In this document: positions 1 to 4,392 of the stretch, piece by piece
Numbering within the stretch: position 1 is the first letter of the stretch
Layout: the number at the start of each line of letters is the position of its first letter
Made by a program: the position numbers and the translations under genes
Source of the DNA: Lentisphaeria bacterium
GTDB taxonomy: Bacteria; Verrucomicrobiota; Lentisphaeria; Oligosphaerales; Lenti-02
Direction: 5' to 3'
Length of the DNA: 5,984 bases
NCBI GenBank assembly: GCA_023145395.1
Contig: JAGLDW010000494.1
Location: forward strand, 1-5,984
Notes under the pieces: generated by a model
What the model was told of the DNA's origin: nothing
What the model saw: only the letters and a program-made list of their open reading frames with translations
Databases searched by the model: none

Positions 1-24
1 CCGATAGCGATGCCGATAGCGATG
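1..24. repeat. 12-bp tandem repeat, two copies (CCGATAGCGATG), cut by window edge
   Basis: Positions 1-12 and 13-24 are identical copies of CCGATAGCGATG. Each unit itself contains two related CGAT-type sub-units (CGATAG, CGATGC). The array starts at the window edge, so it may be longer to the left. It ends at base 24, just before a purine-only tract (26-50) that leads into the first gene. Short CGATAG/CGATGC-type tandem arrays between genes are something I recall from some PVC-group genomes; that link is memory, not evidence from this window. No function is visible. Confidence 0.75.
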
Positions 25-45
25 CAGAAGAGAAGAGAAGAAGAG

Positions 46-50
46 AAAGG
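46..50 (+). promoter_or_regulatory. Ribosome binding site of the aldolase gene, within a purine-only tract
   Basis: AAAGG at 46-50 lies 8 bases before the ATG at 59. It sits at the end of a 25-base run containing only A and G (26-50, built from AGAAG/AGAGAAG units). Its spacing supports ATG 59 over the in-frame GTG at 50, which would overlap this site. The rest of the tract has no strong Shine-Dalgarno match. Confidence 0.55.
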
Positions 51-58
51 TGAAAGAC

Positions 59-973
59 ATGTTCCAAGGAGTATACGCTGCGTTGTTCACCCCCTTCGAT
101 GAAACGGGGGAGATCGTGGAATGTCAGTTGCGCGAGCATGTGGAATGGCTTGTGAAAAAGGGAATCAGCGGCCTCTACATCTGTGGCAACTCGGGCCAGG
201 GAGTCTTTCTCTCCGTCGAGGAGCGGAAACGGGTCCATTCCATTGTCAATGATCAGGTCTCCGGTCGAGCGGAGGTGATCGCCCATGTCGCGGCGCTGAA
301 CACCCGCGATGCCAAGACTCTCATCGACCACAGCAACGAGATTGGCCTTGACGCCGTATCCTCGCTGTCGCCGATCTACTGGTCCTACAGTGAGCGGGAA
401 GTTGTCAACTACTACCGTGACATCATGAAGGACTCGGACCTGCCCTGCCTGATGTACGTGAAACCCGGAGCGGGCGCGTCGGAGATCGATGTCCAGACAG
501 TCCTCGAAATTGCCGAGATCCCCGGCATGGTCGGTATGAAGTACACCTCGCCAAATTTCTTCAGGATGCAGGATATCTGCCTGCGCCTGGGTGGAGACTG
601 GGTCGTGCTGTCCGGTCCCGACGAACTCTTCCTGCCAGCCTTGACCATGGGCGTGAGGGGGTCGATCGGAACCACGCAAAATGTCTTTCCCGAGCTGTTC
701 ATCGAGATCCACAGGTGTTTCAAGGAAGGCGATCTTCCTCGGGCCATGGCCATCCAGCAGGTCATCACCAGGCTCGTGTCGCTCTACCGTCCGCACGGAG
801 GAGTCGCCGTGGCCCATGCCATGCTGACACTGCGAGGGTTTCCCCTCAGTCTCTGCCGTCCTCCTTTCACCAGGGCGATGCCCGAGCCAGACAGAACCGA
901 AATGCTCGCGAAAACACGCGAAATCATTGCCCGCAGCCCTCTCCCTTTGGAGCTTGAATGTCCTCGTCACTGA
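59..973 (+). CDS. DHDPS / N-acetylneuraminate lyase family aldolase
   Basis: A class I aldolase of the DapA/NanA family (TIM barrel, about 300 aa; 304 aa here). Such enzymes form a Schiff base with pyruvate through a lysine and make or break a C-C bond to an aldehyde. Seen: the N-terminal 'GVYAALFTPFD' strand; the loop GNSGQG (residues 43-48) where relatives have GSTGE/GTTGE; the Tyr of SPIYW (Y107), in the place of the catalytic Tyr; the Schiff-base Lys of GMKYTS (K161); and GPDE (186-189) followed by GTTQN. The last two match the sugar-binding G-x-DE and GST segments of N-acetylneuraminate lyase better than DapA, so a sialic-acid or other sugar-acid lyase is favoured over lysine biosynthesis. 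The exact substrate is not provable. Start: an in-frame GTG at 50 is possible, but ATG at 59 has AAAGG at 46-50, eight bases upstream, and is preferred. The 3' end overlaps the opposing kinase gene by 50 bp. Confidence 0.92.
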   Translation: MFQGVYAALFTPFDETGEIVECQLREHVEWLVKKGISGLYICGNSGQGVFLSVEERKRVHSIVNDQVSGRAEVIAHVAALNTRDAKTLIDHSNEIGLDAVSSLSPIYWSYSEREVVNYYRDIMKDSDLPCLMYVKPGAGASEIDVQTVLEIAEIPGMVGMKYTSPNFFRMQDICLRLGGDWVVLSGPDELFLPALTMGVRGSIGTTQNVFPELFIEIHRCFKEGDLPRAMAIQQVITRLVSLYRPHGGVAVAHAMLTLRGFPLSLCRPPFTRAMPEPDRTEMLAKTREIIARSPLPLELECPRH

Positions 974-2207
974 TCGGGATGCGAACGCTGAAGGTGGATC
1001 CGGACCCCTCGACACTGGTCAGGGCGATATGCCCACCAAAGCGCTCGACCAGTTCCTTCACGCCAGCCAACCCCACACCGGTTCCATTGATGTCGCTGGC
1101 GCGCGCGTTGGAGGCCCGGTAGAACTCCTGGAACAGCTTTGGGACATCCGCTTCGGGAATGCCCATCCCCGTATCGACAACCGTGAGGCACGCAGTGTCT
1201 TCCGATCGGTTCAGAGACACGTGAACCGAGCCTTCCTGCGTGTATTTGACGGCATTTGACACGAGGTTGGAGAGGACCATCTTGAACCCGGACACATCGA
1301 ACCGGATCGGCATCTGCTCATCAGGGAAGTCCAGAACCAGGGCGAGCCCCTTGGCTTCAGCTTGCTCAAGATACATTCCACATCCTTGCCGCACTTCGGC
1401 AACCGCATCGAACACCGTGATATCACTCAGCGGCTCGCCCGCCTGGACGCGGGACAAATGGAGAATGTCCTCCACCATCGAGAGCAACTGGTCCATGCGT
1501 CCGCCCACCTTCCCGACCACCTCCACCACCTTCTCGTTGCCGGGGACGGCGTACCTTAGAGCGCTGACCAGCATCTTGGAGGCTGCCACCGGGGATTTCA
1601 GCTCATGCACCATGATCCGCATGAACTCGGCCTTCTCCTTCTTAAGACATTTCAGGGTAGCTAGTTCATCGTAGAGCTGCGCATGGTAGAGCGCGTATCC
1701 CACCAGCCGGGAAACTTGTTTGAGACGCTTTAGGTCCGCAGTATCGAACGGAGTTCCGCTCTTGCTGTTGATAACCTGGACGACGCCACGCACTTCTCCT
1801 TGGAACGAAGCGGGAGCGCACATGACATCGTGCGTGCGAAACTCGTTCTCCTCGTCCCATGAGCGATCAAAAACGAGTTTGGCGTCAACGGCGCCGAGAT
1901 CTCCATAGGCATCCGGCACAAGGAACGCCCGCTGCTCCCGAGCGCAGAAACCAGCTAGAGAAGTGTCCTTGATCGGCACGCGGATCATGCGGCTGACATT
2001 GCCGAGGACCGCGGCGGACTCCAGCTCCTGCGACTCCTTGATGACGAGATATATGGTCGCGCGTTCGGCATGAAGACTTTGCCGCACCACTTCCGTGACA
2101 TGTCGCAGCACGGCGTGCAAGTCCACATTTCCAACCATCTGGTCATAGAGATCGAAAAGCTCCTGGTCACTGTCCACACCGAGAACGCTTGCATGAGAAC
2201 TGGCCAT
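924..2207 (-). CDS. GAF-domain sensor histidine kinase, soluble
   Basis: A two-component sensor kinase of 427 aa with no transmembrane segment or signal peptide, so cytoplasmic. Domain order: GAF sensor (about residues 14-180, ending with 'GEVRGVVQVINSKSG'); a short helix; HisKA with the H box FMRIMVHELKSP (phospho-acceptor His201); HATPase_c with N box SNLVSNAVKYT (Asn318), G1 DTGMGIP (345-351), F box FQEFYR (359-364) and G2 GTGVGLAGVK (375-384). All boxes are intact, so it should autophosphorylate. The GAF ligand is unknown. Start: the frame is open to 2285, and an ATG also lies at 2225, but ATG 2207 has AAGGAGGAGG immediately upstream. Residues read from 2225 (MEKEEE) are simply that ribosome binding site translated. 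The gene is divergent from a single-domain response regulator 241 bp away, its likely partner, and its 3' end overlaps the aldolase gene. Confidence 0.95.
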   Translation of the reverse strand: MASSHASVLGVDSDQELFDLYDQMVGNVDLHAVLRHVTEVVRQSLHAERATIYLVIKESQELESAAVLGNVSRMIRVPIKDTSLAGFCAREQRAFLVPDAYGDLGAVDAKLVFDRSWDEENEFRTHDVMCAPASFQGEVRGVVQVINSKSGTPFDTADLKRLKQVSRLVGYALYHAQLYDELATLKCLKKEKAEFMRIMVHELKSPVAASKMLVSALRYAVPGNEKVVEVVGKVGGRMDQLLSMVEDILHLSRVQAGEPLSDITVFDAVAEVRQGCGMYLEQAEAKGLALVLDFPDEQMPIRFDVSGFKMVLSNLVSNAVKYTQEGSVHVSLNRSEDTACLTVVDTGMGIPEADVPKLFQEFYRASNARASDINGTGVGLAGVKELVERFGGHIALTSVEGSGSTFSVRIPISDEDIQAPKGEGCGQ

Positions 2208-2448
2208 TTCCTCCTCCTTTTCCATACCACTTCCAAGTACGCTTGGCTTGCATTCATTCAACGCTGATCTACTGTGGCGATGCAAAGGTGCAACCGCAGA
2301 ACACCTCGCATGTCAGGATATTCTGGTGGTCATTTGGCTGACGTGTTCTCGGTGGGGAATGAGAGGCTCGGCGATAGCACTGCTCACAGAGATTGAAGAC
2401 TGCAAGACGACTCGGGTTCTTAATCTAGACTAACGCGAGGGGTGAACT
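2208..2448. promoter_or_regulatory. Divergent intergenic region between kinase and response regulator
   Basis: These 241 bases hold no convincing gene but must carry the promoters of both divergent genes. No clean -35/-10 pair could be picked by eye. Three dyads were seen. CCAAG-TACG-CTTGG at 2233-2246 lies about 25 bases before the kinase start. An imperfect hairpin at 2280-2311 has ATGC and AGGTG pairing with CACCT and GCAT around an 11-base loop. A near-perfect 14-bp palindrome, TTAATCTAGACTAA, lies at 2420-2433, just before the response-regulator ribosome binding site. Any could be an operator; none matches a binding site I recognise. Confidence 0.55.
2211..2219 (-). promoter_or_regulatory. 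Strong Shine-Dalgarno site that sets the kinase start
   Basis: Read on the minus strand, the bases before ATG 2207 are AAGGAGGAGGAA, a near-perfect double Shine-Dalgarno match with 4 to 7 bases of spacing depending on the register used. The alternative ATG at 2225 has only GGAAG some distance upstream. Initiation there would translate through the site. Confidence 0.8.
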
Positions 2449-2826
2449 ATGCAAGACGGGAAATTCGTCATCTTGTGCATCGATGACGAGGCTGATATCC
2501 GCGACAGCCTGCGTATGGTGTTGGAGCCGAATGGATACATCGTGGAGGAAGCCAACGGCGAGGCGACCGGTGTGGAGAAGTACCAGGAGATCAGTCCTGA
2601 TTTCGTGTTGGTCGATATGATGATGGAAGAGAATGACTCCGGTCTCACTGTCGCCGCCAAGCTCAAGCAACTGGGCAACACGGTTCCAGTGTACATGCTC
2701 AGCTCCGTCGTCGATGGACTGGTTCAGAACATGTCGCCGCAGGATCTTGGATTCACGGGTGTTTTTCAGAAACCAGTCGATCCGGAGGTGCTTCTGACTT
2801 CGCTGAAAACTCGGCTCAAGGCGTAG
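2449..2826 (+). CDS. Single-domain response regulator (CheY-like receiver)
   Basis: A stand-alone phosphoreceiver domain of 125 aa, the usual size for a receiver with no output domain. Seen: beta-1 'FVILCIDDE' with the acidic pair Asp12/Asp13; phospho-acceptor Asp56 in 'FVLVDMMMEE'; Ser85 in 'YMLSSV' in the switch Thr/Ser position; and Lys108-Pro109 in 'FQKPVDPEVL'. All catalytic residues are present, so it should accept phosphate. With no DNA-binding or enzyme domain it must act by protein contact or as a phosphorelay intermediate. After the Asp it has MMMEENDSG where many receivers have MPxxDG, a local variation. Start ATG 2449 has GAGGGGTGA at 2437-2445, six bases from the G-run to the ATG. 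It is divergent from the GAF histidine kinase, the probable phosphodonor, and followed by its own terminator. Confidence 0.95.
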   Translation: MQDGKFVILCIDDEADIRDSLRMVLEPNGYIVEEANGEATGVEKYQEISPDFVLVDMMMEENDSGLTVAAKLKQLGNTVPVYMLSSVVDGLVQNMSPQDLGFTGVFQKPVDPEVLLTSLKTRLKA

Positions 2827-2844
2827 AGTGACGATTCGTACTTG

Positions 2845-2888
2845 AAGGCGATGGGTTTCCAGGCAATGGAACCCCATCGCCTTTTTTT
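2845..2888 (+). terminator. Rho-independent terminator of the response regulator gene
   Basis: The arm 2845-2860 (AAGGCGATGGGTTTCC) pairs with 2868-2883 (GGAACCCCATCGCCTT) around a 7-base loop, giving a 16-bp stem with a single mismatch. Seven T residues follow at 2882-2888, the first two of which also form the last A-T pairs. It begins 18 bases after the stop of the response regulator. There is no matching A-run on its left side, so it should work only in the plus direction and not for the opposing operon. Confidence 0.93.
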
Positions 2889-2897
2889 GTTTGCCCA

Positions 2898-2929
2898 CCT
2901 GGAGGGCGAGCGGCCCGCGAGCCGTGCCC
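2898..2929. repeat. 32-bp GC-rich intergenic repeat, copy 1
   Basis: This copy is identical over 32 bases to 2953-2984, with a 55-bp period and 23 unrelated bases between. Its core can fold: GGGC (2904-2907) pairs with GCCC (2926-2929), and CGGC (2911-2914) pairs with GCCG (2921-2924) around CCGCGA. An A-U pair between them is flanked by two unpaired G residues. Units of this general look (GGAGGGCGAGCG...GAGCCG) are familiar to me as dispersed intergenic repeats in PVC-group bacteria, an association from memory. When translated they give LEGERPASRA-like peptides, which are not real proteins. Confidence 0.85.
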
Positions 2930-2952
2930 TACAAACTGCGAACTCCGCACTC

Positions 2953-2984
2953 CCTGGAGGGCGAGCGGCCCGCGAGCCGTGCCC
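2953..2984. repeat. 32-bp GC-rich intergenic repeat, copy 2
   Basis: This second exact copy of the unit at 2898-2929 ends three bases before the stop codon of the minus-strand propeller gene. The same fold is possible: GGGC 2959-2962 with GCCC 2981-2984, and CGGC 2966-2969 with GCCG 2976-2979. In the minus-strand transcript it lies immediately after the stop, where it could stabilise or help end the mRNA of the pepN-propeller operon. No T-tract follows it in that direction. Confidence 0.85.
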
Positions 2985-2986
2985 GG

Positions 2987-4390
2987 CTACTGAGTCGAGA
3001 ATCGGAAAGCATACAGATCCGCATCGTGCAATGCGATGCGCAGCCGGACCGCACGCCCCGTCAATGCGCCGAGGTCCGGATCGTCTCTCCAGCTCACGCC
3101 CACATCGATTTCATCACCAAAAACTTCGCGGCAATCATCCAGAGCAAACCCTTTGACGACACTCCCATCAAGGTTCTGGATCTCGACGCGAAGCCCCCCT
3201 GCCGCGGACGTCGCAACATTGAGCGTCAGCTGATTGCCGGCAAACACGAGCGGCTTGGTGACCAACTCGCCACCGTCCCACCCCGCAAGCACCGACACAA
3301 AGCCATCGAGTCGCAATGTGTGGCGCCGAAGCCTGACACCGCCGTCCCGCCAGTTTCCCTCGGCAAGGTATACGGAGAGTTCGCTCGGGCAGCCGGGCAT
3401 GTGGGATGCGGTTTCCACCAGACCCCAGTTCTGGTAGATGTCTCCGTAGACCCACGCACCGTTCTCGATGGGGCCCGGCCGAACAAAAGCTTCGCCCCAC
3501 ATCGAAAAATGCTCTCGGTCCCGGCTGGTCATGAATCCGGTGTCGCTATAGTCGGTGCCAAAGCGTTCCGACACCTCGCTGATCTGACGATTCAGGTCTG
3601 TGAGCATGGCCCGGCCCGTGATGTAGCGAGCAGGAAAGCCGAGTAGGATGTGCGGGGCACGATAGTACGGGAGAATTTGATTGGTGTAGAGCTCAGTTCG
3701 ACGCTCCGGAATGTACTCCAGCCAGGATGGCTCCGACCAGTGCACGAAGTCGTCCGAAGTGCAGGTCATGATATCACGTCCATCGCGGAACTCCCGGTAG
3801 TAGGCACGGTATGTTCCGTGGCTGCCGTCCCAGAAGACGATGTTCTGCGAGTCAAAGGCGCCTTCTGTGAGAACGGGGTCCTTCTGAACTCGCGACCAGG
3901 CGATGCCGTCGGGAGATTGAAACGCGAACAGTCCGCCGTCGCTCTTCAGTCCCCCCACTGCCTTGTACTGCGCCTCTGGCGCACAGGCCGGATTCGAATC
4001 GCGAAATGGCGTGAAGTTGTGAGATCCCTTGCACACACCCAGGAGGATGTTGTTTTGCTTCGTCCCCTCGAAATCGACAATGCCCAGAGTGGGTCTGCGC
4101 CAGTGGATCCCATCGTCACTCTCCGCATAGCAGGTGACTTGCCCATGCGGGTACGACACCTTGCCGCCGTGCCAGTCAAGCTCGGAACCACGGTAGTACA
4201 TGCGGTACAGATCACCATCATGAAACACCGTTGCAAAGGCGCAATTGTCGCCCTCCCACGGTGCGTCGCAGGTGAGAACGATCTCTCTCGGCACAGGACG
4301 GTTCAGCACGCGCCTAAGGTCCCGCATGGACTCGATCAACGCGTCATCGACGAAAAGCTCACGCCTGGAATCAATCTTGATTGTGTCCAC
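2987..4390 (-). CDS. Five-bladed beta-propeller protein, glycoside hydrolase GH32/GH43-like
   Basis: A 467-aa protein with a propeller fold and no evident signal peptide or membrane segment. The N-terminal RRELFVDDALIE and blade motifs SDDGIHW (91-97), SPDGIAW (159-165), SDDFVHW (212-218) and SRDREHF (289-295) are typical of GH32/GH43-type propellers. The segment GAFDSQNIVFWDG (177-189) is another conserved-looking element. The C-terminal part (about 355-467: RRHTLRLDGFVS, GDEIDVGVSW, GRAVRLRIALHDADLYAF) looks like the beta-sandwich usual in this planctomycete/verrucomicrobial family. Acidic residues such as Asp15, Asp16, Asp180, Glu200 and Glu234 are candidates for catalysis, but none can be assigned. 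Activity and substrate are unknown; glycan hydrolysis or binding is inferred from fold alone. The start is GTG at 4390 with GGGGG five bases upstream. A later Met would lose the ELFVDD strand. The start lies two bases after the stop of the peptidase gene, so the two are probably co-transcribed and translationally coupled. Confidence 0.85.
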   Translation of the reverse strand: MDTIKIDSRRELFVDDALIESMRDLRRVLNRPVPREIVLTCDAPWEGDNCAFATVFHDGDLYRMYYRGSELDWHGGKVSYPHGQVTCYAESDDGIHWRRPTLGIVDFEGTKQNNILLGVCKGSHNFTPFRDSNPACAPEAQYKAVGGLKSDGGLFAFQSPDGIAWSRVQKDPVLTEGAFDSQNIVFWDGSHGTYRAYYREFRDGRDIMTCTSDDFVHWSEPSWLEYIPERRTELYTNQILPYYRAPHILLGFPARYITGRAMLTDLNRQISEVSERFGTDYSDTGFMTSRDREHFSMWGEAFVRPGPIENGAWVYGDIYQNWGLVETASHMPGCPSELSVYLAEGNWRDGGVRLRRHTLRLDGFVSVLAGWDGGELVTKPLVFAGNQLTLNVATSAAGGLRVEIQNLDGSVVKGFALDDCREVFGDEIDVGVSWRDDPDLGALTGRAVRLRIALHDADLYAFRFSTQ

Positions 4391-4392
4391 GT

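Noticed and set aside
2233..2246. CCAAG-TACG-CTTGG dyad upstream of the kinase as an operator
   Set aside because: Only five base pairs long, with no T-tract and no match to a known site; expected by chance. Noted in the intergenic feature only.
2393..2426. TTGAAG (2393) and TAATCT (2421) as a promoter for the response regulator
   Set aside because: The spacing is 22 bases, and boxes at the right distance match the consensus poorly. Not enough to call a promoter.
2248..2433. 61-codon plus-strand frame in the divergent intergenic region
   Set aside because: It has a TTG start with no ribosome binding site and no recognisable sequence, and it overlaps the likely promoter and palindrome region.
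2898..2984. CRISPR array
   Set aside because: There are only two copies, the spacer is 23 bases, the unit has the look of a dispersed GC-rich intergenic repeat, and there are no cas genes.
2842..3156. Plus-strand frame containing LEGERPASRA-type peptide
   Set aside because: It begins inside the terminator stem and reads through the two intergenic repeats. The peptide is a by-product of the repeat DNA, a common source of false proteins.
3894..4120. Sialidase Asp-box reading of the SPDGIAW and SDDGIHW motifs, which would link the propeller to the NanA-like enzyme
   Set aside because: The Asp-box spacing S/TxDxGxxW is not met (one residue too few between Asp and Gly), and no sialidase Arg triad could be placed. 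The motifs fit GH32/GH43-type blades better.
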